A DNA stretch of 64,000 nucleotides from Arthrobacter gengyunqii (GTDB lineage Bacteria; Actinomycetota; Actinomycetes; Actinomycetales; Micrococcaceae): NCBI RefSeq assembly GCF_023022985.1, contig NZ_CP095461.1, positions 3,100,001-3,164,000 of the forward strand. The letters run 5' to 3'. Of the stretch, positions 17,890 through 26,881 are shown in pieces. Position 1 is the stretch's first letter. Every line of letters starts with the position of its first letter. Position numbers and translations under genes: made by a program. The notes beneath the pieces were generated by a model. The model did no database searches. It was not told the origin of the DNA and worked only from the letters and a program-made list of their open reading frames with translations.

Positions 17890-19350
17890 ATGCCGATCCG
17901 CCTTTCCGACCTTTTGGCCGCCCCCGGGTTGAACCTGCGCGGGTGCGGGACTGCCGAACCCACCTCCGCTCCCCTGCAGTGGGTTGCGGTGACTGAACTC
18001 GAAGATCCGTTTCCCTTCCTGGGCGGCGGAGAGGTGGTGCTGACCACCGGGCTGCGGCACCGCAGCGGAGCCGTGCAGCGCAGTTTCGTGGACAGCGTGC
18101 ATCGGTCCGGGGCGCTGGCCATCGGTTTCGGCACCGGGCTCAGCCATGCCAAGGTGCCCGCAGCCCTGCTCGAAGCGGCAACCCAGCGGGGCCTGCCCGT
18201 CTTTGAAGTCCCCTACGAGACTCCGTTCGTGGCTCTGGGCAAAATGGTGGCGGACGCCCTGGCGGCTGATCACGTTACACAGCTTCGGGATCTGCTCGCG
18301 GCTCACCAGTCCCTGGCCGCAGCACTGCTGGGCGGAAAGGGACTGCCCGGGCTGCTGCAGGAGCTTTCCGTGCTGCTGGGCAGCCCGGTGGCCCTGTACC
18401 AGTACGGCGCGCGGCTTTTCGCGACGGGCGCCCGCGCGGAGACCGGCCCCCGCGAGCGGCTTCCGATTGCCACCGGGCTCCGGGACCGGTGCACCCTGAT
18501 GATCGCCCAGCCCTACCGTCGTCCGGACATCGTGGCTTATGCCCAGAGCCTGATCAGTGTGGAATTGAGCAACCAGGCCCGCCGCCGCACCCGCGAGCGT
18601 GCCGTGACGGGGCAACTGCTGGCCGACGTCGTCGCCGGCCGGCTGACCGGAGCCGATGCTTCGGTGCGGCTTCAGGGAGCCGGCATTTCCATGACCCGGC
18701 GGAACGTGACCTTCCTGGTGCAGGCCGCCTCCGGCCAGGTGCGCTCGCTGCCGGCCCTGCCGCTGCCCTCAGAGTTTGACGGCGCTTCCACCGCCGTCGT
18801 CGACGGGCTGCTGGCCATCGTGGTCCCGGAGGGTTCCCGTACTGACCTGGCCCGGATTCTTTCCGATTACCTCTATGGCAGCGGGCTGACCGCAACGATT
18901 GGCATTGGCGGCTCCTATGCCGAACCTGCCGGGCTGCGTTGGAGCTACTTCGAGGCCAAGGAATCCCTCCAGCGCGGCCAGAACCTCAACGAACCTGTCC
19001 GGCTGAGCCTGACCTCGCTGCTGATGTCCGGCACCGCCGTTCCGCTGGCCGATCTGGCGGCCGAGGCGCTGGATCCACTGACGGACTTCGACGCCGCCCA
19101 TGACGCGAAGCTGCTGGAGACCTTGGAGCAGTACCTGGCCCTGAACGGATCCGTGGCCGCCGTGGCGGACGAGCTGGGACTGCACCGGAACACCGTGCGC
19201 TACCGGCTGGGGCAGATCACCGAACTGACCGGCTACGATCCCGCCGTCACGGCGGACCGGGTGCACCTGTTCCTGGCGCTCAACGTGCGTAGCCTCGGCC
19301 TCGGGACATCCGGCCGGCAAACCCCCTCGTTGCCGCCTACCACCCGGTAA
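17890..19350 (+). CDS. PucR family transcriptional regulator
   Basis: A 486-aa PucR-type regulator. The N-terminal purine-catabolism-like domain begins MPIRLSDLLAAPGLNLRG and includes EVVLTTGLRH. A GGDEF-like central segment follows. The C-terminal HTH_30 domain is clear: ETLEQYLALNGSVAAVADEL followed by LHRNTVRYRLGQI. ATG at 17890 is the first good start; a longer frame from 17854 has no support. It is divergent from the aminobutyraldehyde dehydrogenase/gabT operon, so it probably controls GABA/putrescine use, as PucR homologues do for nitrogen sources. Confidence 0.92.
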   Translation: MPIRLSDLLAAPGLNLRGCGTAEPTSAPLQWVAVTELEDPFPFLGGGEVVLTTGLRHRSGAVQRSFVDSVHRSGALAIGFGTGLSHAKVPAALLEAATQRGLPVFEVPYETPFVALGKMVADALAADHVTQLRDLLAAHQSLAAALLGGKGLPGLLQELSVLLGSPVALYQYGARLFATGARAETGPRERLPIATGLRDRCTLMIAQPYRRPDIVAYAQSLISVELSNQARRRTRERAVTGQLLADVVAGRLTGADASVRLQGAGISMTRRNVTFLVQAASGQVRSLPALPLPSEFDGASTAVVDGLLAIVVPEGSRTDLARILSDYLYGSGLTATIGIGGSYAEPAGLRWSYFEAKESLQRGQNLNEPVRLSLTSLLMSGTAVPLADLAAEALDPLTDFDAAHDAKLLETLEQYLALNGSVAAVADELGLHRNTVRYRLGQITELTGYDPAVTADRVHLFLALNVRSLGLGTSGRQTPSLPPTTR

Positions 19351-19365
19351 CCATAATGTGGGGGG

Positions 19366-19998
19366 ATGGACATCAGCGTGCAACCCGCCCGGACCCTTCG
19401 CTGGCAGGGCTTGGAAGACTCAGCACGCCATGACACTGCAGCCGTATCTTTCCGCCCCCGCGAACTGGCTGCCGGCGGCACCTCGGTCACCGATGAGTAC
19501 ACCGCCTCGTGGACCCTTTCCACCGCCCCGGGCTGGGTGACCACACGCTTCTGCATTCGCGTCGATGGGCCTGGCTGGTCGCGTTCCCTGGAGCTCACCC
19601 GCTCCTGCGAAGGAAAATGGACCGCCGAAACGCAGGTATCAGGGAACTCCGGCCTGCCTGCTCCGGGCATCGAGGACGCCGCGGCACTGGACAACGCCCA
19701 GGACGTGGATCTTGCCCTGTGTCCCCTGACGAACACCATGCCCATCCTCCGCTTGGACCTGCTGAACGCATCGGCTCCCGCAGATGACACCAGGCTCACC
19801 GTGGCCTGGGTGGAGATGCCGAGCCTGCGGGTGCTCCCCAGCAAACAGGTCTATTCCCAGGTTTCGGCGTACGACGAGGACCGCGGCTACGGCGTGGTCC
19901 TCTACAGTTCCACCACCCGCGGGTTCACCGCCGAGCTGTCCGTGGATGCTGACGGCGCCGTCATCGACTATCCCGGCCTGGCCAGCCGGCTGCCCTGA
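19366..19998 (+). CDS. Putative glycolipid-binding domain protein
   Basis: A 210-aa protein beginning MDISVQPARTLRWQGLEDSA. The pattern (TLRWQGLE..., WSRSLELTRSCEGKW, DVDLALCPLTNTMPILRL, YSSTTRGFTAELSVDADG, VIDYPGLASR) matches the 'putative glycolipid-binding' family (PF06475 type), found in many bacteria with a beta-barrel-like fold. No signal peptide, so it is cytoplasmic. It lies 15 bp after pucR on the same strand and may be cotranscribed; no functional link is evident. Confidence 0.75.
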   Translation: MDISVQPARTLRWQGLEDSARHDTAAVSFRPRELAAGGTSVTDEYTASWTLSTAPGWVTTRFCIRVDGPGWSRSLELTRSCEGKWTAETQVSGNSGLPAPGIEDAAALDNAQDVDLALCPLTNTMPILRLDLLNASAPADDTRLTVAWVEMPSLRVLPSKQVYSQVSAYDEDRGYGVVLYSSTTRGFTAELSVDADGAVIDYPGLASRLP

Positions 19999-20078
19999 CC
20001 CCGGCCGCTGGGTGCACCGGACCGGGTCCGCCCGCGGCTAGGATTGAAGTACACCATCCGCAATTTTGGAGACCCCCA

Positions 20079-20504
20079 TTGAGTGAAATGTTCCTGGACA
20101 AATTCAAAGCCCTGGTCCCCAAGTACCTTGAGGACGACTGGCGCGAAGAAGAAGACGGCATCCCCGCTGAAATCCTCAACGAGATGCTCGACGCCCATGA
20201 CTTCACCATCCCCCTGGTGCTCCGGGAGTTCTACCTGGCCCTGGGCAACAGCGAAGACCTCATGGAGGCGTACCACTTCTTCTGGGATCCGGACGAGCTG
20301 GAAATCGAAGACGGCTATCTGCTCTTCCTCGAAGACGAGGACGAGAAGTTTGTCTGGGGCTTCCGCGTGGACCAGCTCGATGTTCCGGACCCGATCGTGT
20401 GGCGGCGGAACAACGCCCGCGGCGACTGGCAGAGCGAAGAGGGCACCTTCAGCGAATACGTCTTTGACATGTTCGAGTGGGTCTTCGAGGAAGATCCCAA
20501 CTAA
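20079..20504 (+). CDS. SMI1/KNR4 (SUKH)-like acidic protein
   Basis: A 141-aa, strongly acidic protein. The core IPLVLREFYLALGN, FWDPDELEIEDGYLLFLEDE and EKFVWGFRVDQLDVPDPIVW resembles SUKH-superfamily (SMI1/KNR4) proteins, which often act as immunity proteins against polymorphic toxins. The likely start is TTG at 20079 with GGAGA 7 nt upstream; the ATG at 20088 is the alternative. No toxin gene is adjacent, so it may be an orphan immunity gene or a housekeeping homologue. The family call is by pattern only. Confidence 0.55.
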   Translation: MSEMFLDKFKALVPKYLEDDWREEEDGIPAEILNEMLDAHDFTIPLVLREFYLALGNSEDLMEAYHFFWDPDELEIEDGYLLFLEDEDEKFVWGFRVDQLDVPDPIVWRRNNARGDWQSEEGTFSEYVFDMFEWVFEEDPN

Positions 20505-20527
20505 CCCTTCCCGGAAGGAGCCTGTGA

Positions 20528-21019
20528 ATGCAGCAGCCCGGCACCGTCGATGAGGTGTGGCCCAGCCACGCGCCGGAAAACTATCAGTGCCCGTTCTGCG
20601 ACATGGCGTCCGGGGACTTCGCGTTCCCGGACAACCTCTGCGAGCCCGGGGACCTGGTGTACTCCGATGACCTGGTGCTGGCGTTCATCGCCTCCCACGG
20701 CTTCGACCCGGAGCCGGGGCACGTCCTGGTGACGCCCCGGGAGCACTTTGAGCTGCTGTATCAACTGCCCGACGACGTCGCCGCCCGCCTCATGATTGTC
20801 ACCCGCGACATTGCGGTGGCCATCAAGAAGGCGTGGCGGCCCGACGGCGTCACCACCCGGCAGCACAACGAGCCCGCCGGCAGCCAGCACGTCTGGCACT
20901 ACCATCAGCATGTACTTCCCCGCTGGGACAATGACGGGCTCTATTTCACGCCCAAGCGCCCGATCGTGGACCCCGCCGTCCGGGCCCGGAAGGCCGCCGA
21001 ACTTCGCGCCGTCCTATAG
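20528..21019 (+). CDS. HIT family protein (histidine-triad nucleotide hydrolase)
   Basis: A 163-aa HIT-domain protein. The catalytic triad is in QHVWHYHQHVLPR (HxHxH). The N-terminus has CPFCDMASGD, the usual HIT lead-in with a CxxC pair. HIT enzymes hydrolyse nucleoside phosphoramidates or dinucleoside polyphosphates. ATG at 20528 follows GGAAGGAG, 23 bp after the SMI1-like gene, so the two may be cotranscribed. It converges with the gene ending at 21073. Confidence 0.9.
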   Translation: MQQPGTVDEVWPSHAPENYQCPFCDMASGDFAFPDNLCEPGDLVYSDDLVLAFIASHGFDPEPGHVLVTPREHFELLYQLPDDVAARLMIVTRDIAVAIKKAWRPDGVTTRQHNEPAGSQHVWHYHQHVLPRWDNDGLYFTPKRPIVDPAVRARKAAELRAVL

Positions 21020-21072
21020 GGCGGAGCGACCCGGCATTGATGCTGCGCCGCGGGGTATTGCCGGCCCCGGCC

Positions 21073-22059
21073 CTACGGCCGTGACCTGTCAGTCTTGGGT
21101 TCACGGTCCGGGCTCCAGGCATGGGAGTAAAGGCCAAGCGCGGCTTCCTCCTGAGGAGCAATGCCAAACCGGTTGATTAACCTTCGGCTTTGATAAAGGG
21201 TCAGGAACTCCGCGCTGCGGCTGATGCGGGCCTTATCCGCCTGGTATAGGTAAGAATCCATGGCGCGGCCCCAGCGCTTACGCCAGGTGTCGACGGACGG
21301 CTCGGCAGCGATGGCGGACATAATATTGAGTGCGGGAACGATCTGCGCAGCCGTCCGCAATGTCAGGGCTTGGCGTGCGCGTTCTGCCTGGGGTCCAAAA
21401 GACTCCGTGCAGCTGCGCAGATGCCTCGTCCAGTAGTAGTCCCAGCTAAGCGCCCGGCGATCCGGCCAGAGTGACGAACGGGGTCCGCGCATCATGGCGT
21501 AAGCCGTGTCGTGGAGAAGCAGGGCTGCAAAGGCCGAGCGGGTGCCGGCGGCGGGAAAACGGCCCAGCCCCCAAGCCGCGAGGTCCGAGGAGAGTTCCGC
21601 CACCTCGCAGGTGAGCGCAATACCCTTGATACCTCCGAAGGAAGCCATGACAGCCTCGATGTGGGGCGTGGCAGGCGCGCCCTGAGGTGGCGGGTATTCG
21701 CCGCGGTGCATCTCGAAAAGATCCAGCTCCCCCAGCTGGGGCGAGCACTGGAGCACGAGAGCCTGCGCAAAGCGCTTCAGCCGGCCCGCGATCTCGCCTC
21801 GGACCAAAGAATGCACCTGCACGTTCGGTTCCCTGGCATCCAGACGCCGTAAGTAGAAACTCCGCTCGGCGCCCAAGAATCTGGCCTGGGCCATCAGTGG
21901 CGTGACCACATGCCTAACGACGGCGTCACACACCTCCGCTCGCGCCGGCTGCACCGTCAGCACCCACCAGCCCGTCACATCAGCCTTCTGCGGCAAGGAT
22001 CTGGCCGGCACCGCCCCCACCTGCTGCACTTCTCGGCGCGTGGCCACAACCTGGCTCAT
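21073..22059 (-). CDS. Stand-alone lantibiotic-dehydratase C-terminal (SpaB_C/thiopeptide-type) domain protein
   Basis: A 328-aa protein I assign tentatively to the Lant_dehydr_C (SpaB_C) family. The core starts WWVLTVQPARAEVCDAVVRH and has VVTPLMAQARFLGAERSFYL, then PNVQVHSLVRGE, which matches the 'WxxxxL...FFIRY...PHLRLRLRG' pattern. ELDLFEMHRGEYPPP fits the central YEPE segment, and the C-terminus SRRLINRFGIAPQEEAALGL fits the usual NRLGL-SPxxE ending. Such domains eliminate glutamyl groups in LanB enzymes or form pyridines in thiopeptide synthesis. No LanB N-terminal domain, precursor peptide or cyclase is visible nearby. Start ATG at 22059 (MSQVVATRRE) follows GGGAGAG; an in-frame ATG at 22077 lies in a palindrome. 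Confidence 0.55.
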   Translation of the reverse strand: MSQVVATRREVQQVGAVPARSLPQKADVTGWWVLTVQPARAEVCDAVVRHVVTPLMAQARFLGAERSFYLRRLDAREPNVQVHSLVRGEIAGRLKRFAQALVLQCSPQLGELDLFEMHRGEYPPPQGAPATPHIEAVMASFGGIKGIALTCEVAELSSDLAAWGLGRFPAAGTRSAFAALLLHDTAYAMMRGPRSSLWPDRRALSWDYYWTRHLRSCTESFGPQAERARQALTLRTAAQIVPALNIMSAIAAEPSVDTWRKRWGRAMDSYLYQADKARISRSAEFLTLYQSRRLINRFGIAPQEEAALGLYSHAWSPDREPKTDRSRP

Positions 22060-22070
22060 GATCTCTCCCT

Positions 22071-22101
22071 CTGGCATCCACTACAACGTAGTGGATGCCA
22101 G
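22071..22101. promoter_or_regulatory. Perfect 14-bp palindrome in the leader of the SpaB_C-like gene
   Basis: CTGGCATCCACTAC (22071-22084) and GTAGTGGATGCCAG (22088-22101) flank AAC. The repeat ends just before the ribosome-binding site of the gene starting at 22059. It could be an operator or an RNA hairpin that limits translation. Confidence 0.7.
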
Positions 22102-22116
22102 CGTTGCAGAGACCCG

Positions 22117-22128
22117 GAAGGTACCTTC
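22117..22128. promoter_or_regulatory. 12-bp palindrome GAAGGTACCTTC upstream of the SpaB_C-like gene
   Basis: A perfect 12-bp palindrome, 16 bp upstream of the larger repeat. AT-rich sequence with a possible -10 (TACTAT on the minus strand, near 22143-22148) lies just beyond it. Confidence 0.5.
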
Positions 22129-22200
22129 TGACCTGCAGAAAACTATAGTAAGTATGCTTATGACGATTGCCGGGGGTGGCCTCGTCCGCTAGAGTGCGCC

Positions 22201-23262
22201 CTAGACGTCCCGTTCCACCACGGCCACGGCAAAGCTGGCCAGCGCCTGCTTGACCACGGTGTCCGGCAGCGGTTCCAGCGCGGCAACGGCTTCATCGGAC
22301 CACTGCCGGGCAACCGCCCAGGCCTCCGCCGTGGCCCGGTTCTCCCGCAGTGCCTGCACGGCTGCAGCCAGAGCTGCATCGGAACTCAGGTCCCCGTCCA
22401 CCAGCTCAAGTACGGCCGCAGCATCGGCGTCGCCCGCAGCAGCGTTGCGGCGCAGCAGCAGCACAGGCAGGGTTGGCACGCCTTCACGCAAGTCAGTACC
22501 CGGTGTCTTGCCGGACTTGGCCTCGAGTCCGGTGACGTCGATGACGTCGTCGGCCAGCTGGAACGCGGCGCCCACCTTCTCGCCGTACTCCACCATGACG
22601 TCGACGGCCCGGCGGTCCGCGCCGGAGAAGAGCGAGCCGAACTCGCCGGCGGCGGCGATCAGCGAAGCTGTCTTGCCGGAAATAACGGACAGGTAGTGTT
22701 CCAGCGGATCCTGTCCCTCGCGCGGTCCCACCGTTTCATGCAGCTGACCCATGCAGAGGCGTTCAAAGGTGCGGGCCTGAATACCCAGGGCTTCGCCGCC
22801 GAGCTCGGACACCAGCGAGGAGGCACGGGCAAAAATCAGGTCTCCGGTCAGCACCGCCACCGAGTTTCCCCACACCTCGTGGGCCGTGGGCGCACCGCGG
22901 CGCAGGGGTGCGGAGTCCATGACGTCGTCGTGGTAGAGCGTGGCCAGATGCGTCAGTTCAACGACGACGGCGGCCTGGATGACGTCGTCGTTGACCGGCT
23001 CGGGGCCCAGATGAGAGGCCAGCAGTGCCAGCAGGGGCCGGATTCGCTTGCCGCCGGCCTGGGCCAGATGGCGCGAGGTGGCGTTGGCAAAGGGATCCGA
23101 GTTGGAGATCGCTTCAAGGAGCCGGGCTTCCACCAGTTCCAGGGAAGCAGCAATTGAAGGGCCCAGCTGGGGGTCTTCGGCGATAAGCGCGAATCCTGCC
23201 GGCAGTGCGGGCGCGGCGTCGTCAGCGGCAGTATCCGGGCTGGTGTTCGAGGATTCAGTCAC
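22201..23262 (-). CDS. hepT: Polyprenyl diphosphate synthase (heptaprenyl/octaprenyl type, menaquinone tail)
   Basis: A 353-aa trans-polyprenyl synthase that builds the menaquinone side chain from IPP. The two Asp-rich motifs are LYHDDVMDSAPLRRG and QLADDVIDVTG. GGKRIRPLLALLA is the usual IPP-binding segment. The start is GTG at 23262 (VTESSNTS), overlapping the end of menJ by 8 bp, which implies coupling; the longer upstream reading is just the shadow of menJ. The menG-menJ-prenyl synthase order resembles the mycobacterial menaquinone locus. Chain length cannot be read from sequence alone. Confidence 0.9.
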   Translation of the reverse strand: MTESSNTSPDTAADDAAPALPAGFALIAEDPQLGPSIAASLELVEARLLEAISNSDPFANATSRHLAQAGGKRIRPLLALLASHLGPEPVNDDVIQAAVVVELTHLATLYHDDVMDSAPLRRGAPTAHEVWGNSVAVLTGDLIFARASSLVSELGGEALGIQARTFERLCMGQLHETVGPREGQDPLEHYLSVISGKTASLIAAAGEFGSLFSGADRRAVDVMVEYGEKVGAAFQLADDVIDVTGLEAKSGKTPGTDLREGVPTLPVLLLRRNAAAGDADAAAVLELVDGDLSSDAALAAAVQALRENRATAEAWAVARQWSDEAVAALEPLPDTVVKQALASFAVAVVERDV

Positions 23263-24604
23263 GGTGTGAACTAACTTTTCGTCGGAGCGGGTTGGACAGC
23301 GGGCGGGATGGATCGTCTTGGTTCGAGGCTGCCGGGACGAGGGCTTCCAGCACGGCAATAACTCTATCCTCCAAACCCTTGTTGCTGCGGTCCGTGAGGT
23401 TGGCCAGCATCCGCACCACAAACTTCATCAGCACGGGCAGCGGCATTCCGGTGCGCAGCGCGAGCTTCATGATGGCGGGTTTGCCGATGAGTCCGGCGAA
23501 GATCCGGCCCAGAGTGAAATGGCTTCCCCACTCTGCACGGATATGGTCGGCGTACCCCGAGAGCCGGTAATCAAAGGCTGCCGGAGCCGACAGAATTCCC
23601 GGAGTGCGTGCCTCGGCTTCGGCTGCCACGATGAAGTCCGCGGCAAACCGCGCGGATTCCATGGCATAGGAAATGCCCTCGCCGTTGAACGGAGAGACCA
23701 TGCCGCCGGCGTCGCCCAGCAGCAGGAGCCCCGGCGCATAGTGCGGGGTGCGGTTGAAGCCCATGGGCAGGGCCGCCCCGCGGATCTCCCCCATCTGGTT
23801 CTCCGGAGTGAACCCCCATTCGGCGGGCATGCCGGCGGTCCAGTCCCGCAGGACCTTGCGGTAGTCCAGCTTGCCGAATTCCTTGGAGGAGTTCAGGATG
23901 CCCAGTCCCACATTGGACGTTCCGTCGCCAACACCGAAGACCCAGCCGTAGCCGGGCAGCGGATTTCCGGCGGCGTCGGGAAGTTCCAACCAGCCTTCCA
24001 TCCAGTCATCGTTGCTGCGCGGGCTTTCGAAGTAGGTGCGAACGGCCACGCCCAGCGGCCGGTCGTCGCGCTTTTCGATGCCCAGGCTCAGGGCGGTGCG
24101 GCTGGAGTTGCCGTCAGCAGCGAGCACCACGTCGGCGAAGAATTCGCGGGTCTCACCGGTGCGCCGGCCGGCGTCGTCGAGCACATTGGCCGTTACCCCG
24201 GTAACCCGGCCGTCATCGCTGCGCAGCGCGGAGGTGACCGAGTGCCGCTCCAGAATGAGCGCCCCGGCCGCCTGCGCGTGGCGGGCCAGCGCCTCGTCAA
24301 AGCCCAGGCGGGTGCGGATCAGTCCGTAGTCGGGGAAATCGGAGAGTACTGGCCAGGGAAGTTCAACGGTGCGGCCCGCGGCAATGAGGCGAAGGCCCTT
24401 GTTGCGGCGCCAGCCCTCTGATTCTTCATGGGGCAGGCCGAGGAGCTGGATCTCGCGGACGGCGCGGGGCGTCAGCCCGTCGCCGCAGACCTTCTCCCGG
24501 GGGAAGGATGTCTTTTCCAGGACGGTAACGTCCACTCCGGCGCGGGCCAGATAGTAGGCAGCGGTTGAACCGGCCGGACCGGCACCGACAATGAGAACCT
24601 TCAC
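23255..24604 (-). CDS. menJ: Geranylgeranyl reductase family FAD protein, menaquinone beta-reductase (MenJ-like)
   Basis: A 449-aa FAD-dependent reductase. FAD motif VLIVGAGPAGSTAAYYLARAG at the N-terminus; LLLGDAGGMVSPFNGEGISY is the typical GD motif of this family. GTG start at 24604 directly follows the menG stop (TAAGTG). By homology and context (menG upstream, polyprenyl synthase downstream) it should saturate the beta-isoprene of the menaquinone tail, as MenJ (Rv0561c) does in mycobacteria. The alternative is a geranylgeranyl reductase acting on another isoprenoid. Confidence 0.85.
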   Translation of the reverse strand: MKVLIVGAGPAGSTAAYYLARAGVDVTVLEKTSFPREKVCGDGLTPRAVREIQLLGLPHEESEGWRRNKGLRLIAAGRTVELPWPVLSDFPDYGLIRTRLGFDEALARHAQAAGALILERHSVTSALRSDDGRVTGVTANVLDDAGRRTGETREFFADVVLAADGNSSRTALSLGIEKRDDRPLGVAVRTYFESPRSNDDWMEGWLELPDAAGNPLPGYGWVFGVGDGTSNVGLGILNSSKEFGKLDYRKVLRDWTAGMPAEWGFTPENQMGEIRGAALPMGFNRTPHYAPGLLLLGDAGGMVSPFNGEGISYAMESARFAADFIVAAEAEARTPGILSAPAAFDYRLSGYADHIRAEWGSHFTLGRIFAGLIGKPAIMKLALRTGMPLPVLMKFVVRMLANLTDRSNKGLEDRVIAVLEALVPAASNQDDPSRPLSNPLRRKVSSHRD

Positions 24605-25312
24605 TTAGATGGCTGTTCTCCCCGGCTTTACAGCACGGTGGATGGCCACAATGCCGCCGGTGAGGTTGCGGTAGGCCACGTCTTCCCAGCCGGTTTCCGA
24701 AATCCAGGCTGCCAGTCCGTCCTGGTTGGGCCAGGCGCGGATGGACTCGGCGAGGTAGACGTACGCGTCGGGGTTGGACGCAACCTTGCGGGCAATCGGG
24801 GGAAGTGCACGCATCAGGTATTCGGTGTACATGGTCCGCCACACCGGAACGGTGGGCGAGGAGAACTCTGCGATGACCAGGCGGCCGCCCGGCTTGGTAA
24901 CCCGCAGCATTTCGGAGAGCGCCTTTTTCGGCTCATTCACGTTACGCAGGCCAAAGGAGATGGTGGAGGCGTCAAAGGAGTTGTCCTCGAACGGGAGGTT
25001 GGTGGCGTCTCCGGCCACGAAGTCGATGTCCGGGCGGCGCCGCTTGCCCACCTTGAGCATCCCCAGGGAGAAGTCGCAGGCAACAACGTTGATGCCGGCG
25101 TCGGCGTAGGGTTCACTCGAAGTGCCGGTGCCTGCGGCCAGGTCAAGGACCCGCTGGCCGGGCTCGGCGCCGACGGCGTCCACCACCAGACGGCGCCAAC
25201 GGCGCGTTTGTCCCAGGGACAACACGTCATTCACGACGTCGTATTTCGGTGCCACGTCGTCAAACATGGCAGCGACTTCATCAGGGCGTTTTTCCAACGA
25301 TGCGCGCTTCAC
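24605..25312 (-). CDS. menG: Demethylmenaquinone methyltransferase MenG (UbiE)
   Basis: A 235-aa class I SAM methyltransferase catalysing the last step of menaquinone synthesis. It begins [20 protein letters not shown]. The UbiE/MenG signature is [19 protein letters not shown]; the SAM site is [16 protein letters not shown]; the second signature is [23 protein letters not shown] at 25312. It is the first gene of a leftward operon with menJ and the polyprenyl synthase and diverges from menF. Confidence 0.96.
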   Translation of the reverse strand: MKRASLEKRPDEVAAMFDDVAPKYDVVNDVLSLGQTRRWRRLVVDAVGAEPGQRVLDLAAGTGTSSEPYADAGINVVACDFSLGMLKVGKRRRPDIDFVAGDATNLPFEDNSFDASTISFGLRNVNEPKKALSEMLRVTKPGGRLVIAEFSSPTVPVWRTMYTEYLMRALPPIARKVASNPDAYVYLAESIRAWPNQDGLAAWISETGWEDVAYRNLTGGIVAIHRAVKPGRTAI

Positions 25313-25455
25313 CTCATCATTGTCTCAAAGAATGTCCACGGGACCGAACACGAGGACGCAGCTGTCTTCTGCCTCACCGAGCAGGGTCCCGGCGCCTGCG
25401 GCGTCACGGAACACCGCCCGTGGCACATCCGTGCGAGGAGTAGGCTGGACTCATT

Positions 25456-26781
25456 ATGACCACCCTGCGTTCCCTGACCGTGCCCATTGGTGAGCTGTCC
25501 GCCACAATCGGGCTGCTGGAGTATCTGGTCCTCAATGACCAGCTTGCCTGGATCCGCAGCGGAGAAGGACTGGTGGGATTCGGCGAAAGCGCCCGCTTCA
25601 CCTCCAGTGGGCCCGAACGCTTCGCAGACGCACAGCAGTGGTGGCTGAAGCTGGCGGACGACGCCGAGATCGACAATCCGCTGTCCGTCCCGGGGAGCGG
25701 CCTGGCGGCCTTCGGCTCCTTTGGTTTTTCCAAGCGCTCTCCCTTTGAATCCCGGCTCATTGTGCCGGAGATCGTGGTGGGTTCACGCGACGGCGTTACC
25801 TGGATCACGCAGACCACGACAGATCCCGAGGCCGAACTGAGCCCGGCCTCCGCCCAGTCGGCCCTGGCCCTGTATCTGGATGCGGTTCCGGTTGCCCGTG
25901 AGCCGGACCCCGAGGACCGCATCCTGCCCGGCATCCTCAGCGAAGCCGAGTGGAAGAACGCCGTGGCCCGCTCCGTGGCGCACATCAACGCCGGGGACCT
26001 CAGCAAAATTGTCCTGGCCCGCGACATCGTGGCATCCCTCGGCTCACCGCTGTCCGCGGCACAGGTGCTGCGCGAACTGGCCCTGCGCTACCGCAGCTGC
26101 TGGACCTATTCGGTGGACGGCCTGATCGGCTCCACGCCGGAAATGCTGATCAAGGTGGAGAACGGCGTCGCCCGCGCCCGGGTCCTGGCCGGAACGCTGG
26201 ACCGCGCGTCGGCTCCTGCGGATGATCCGGAGTATCCGCAGCGCATGCTGGCCGGCTCCGACAAGCAGCGGCATGAGCACCAGATTGCCATCGATTCCCT
26301 GACCCGCCATTTGGAACCGTTCACCTCCTCGATGACTTCCCACACCGAGCCGTTTGTGCTGGAACTGCCCAATGTGTGGCATCTGGCCTCCGACGTCGCC
26401 GCGGAACTGGCACCCGGAGCCGACGGCGGAATCCCCACAACCCTGGCGCTCGTGGAGGCGCTGCATCCCACCGCCGCCGTATGCGGCTTCCCCACCAGCG
26501 TCGCCGGTGAGCTGATCAGTGAACTTGAGCACATGGACCGGGGCCCGTATGCCGGCCCTGTGGGCTGGATGGACGCGGAGGGTAACGGTGAATGGGGCAT
26601 CGCCCTGCGCGGAGCCGTCATCGAGGATCCCCGCACGGTGCGGCTGTATGCAGGCTGCGGCATTGTGGCGGGCTCCAATCCGGCCGCCGAATTGGCGGAA
26701 ACGTGGAGCAAGTTCCGCCCAATGCTGGAAGCGCTGGATCTGGACCGCGCCCGCGGTGCCGTGACCGGATCCCGGTCTTAG
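25456..26781 (+). CDS. menF: Isochorismate synthase MenF
   Basis: A 441-aa chorismate-utilising enzyme. It converts chorismate to isochorismate, the entry to menaquinone. C-terminal landmarks: LSKIVLARDIVAS, WTYSVDGLIGSTPEMLIKVE, ARVLAGTLDRAS, and the active-site LEHMDRGPYAGPVGWMDAEG and YAGCGIVAGSNPAAELAETW. ATG at 25456, 143 bp from the divergent menG. A siderophore-type isochorismate synthase would look similar, but the menG/menD context favours MenF. Confidence 0.92.
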   Translation: MTTLRSLTVPIGELSATIGLLEYLVLNDQLAWIRSGEGLVGFGESARFTSSGPERFADAQQWWLKLADDAEIDNPLSVPGSGLAAFGSFGFSKRSPFESRLIVPEIVVGSRDGVTWITQTTTDPEAELSPASAQSALALYLDAVPVAREPDPEDRILPGILSEAEWKNAVARSVAHINAGDLSKIVLARDIVASLGSPLSAAQVLRELALRYRSCWTYSVDGLIGSTPEMLIKVENGVARARVLAGTLDRASAPADDPEYPQRMLAGSDKQRHEHQIAIDSLTRHLEPFTSSMTSHTEPFVLELPNVWHLASDVAAELAPGADGGIPTTLALVEALHPTAAVCGFPTSVAGELISELEHMDRGPYAGPVGWMDAEGNGEWGIALRGAVIEDPRTVRLYAGCGIVAGSNPAAELAETWSKFRPMLEALDLDRARGAVTGSRS

Positions 26782-26865
26782 AGATCCACCCCCTGCGCCC
26801 CTAAACTTAAAACACCTCCCTTGACGGCGTGACGAAGGTTGTGTAACGCGCCCTCCCGGAGTGCG

Positions 26866-26871
26866 TATAAT
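26866..26871 (+). promoter_or_regulatory. -10 box of the amino-acid ABC transporter operon
   Basis: TATAAT at 26866-26871 matches the sigma-70 -10 consensus. A weak -35 (TGTAAC) lies 18 bp upstream. The expected transcription start is near 26878, just before the ARG-box-like palindrome. Confidence 0.55.
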
Positions 26872-26881
26872 TGAGTGGTCG

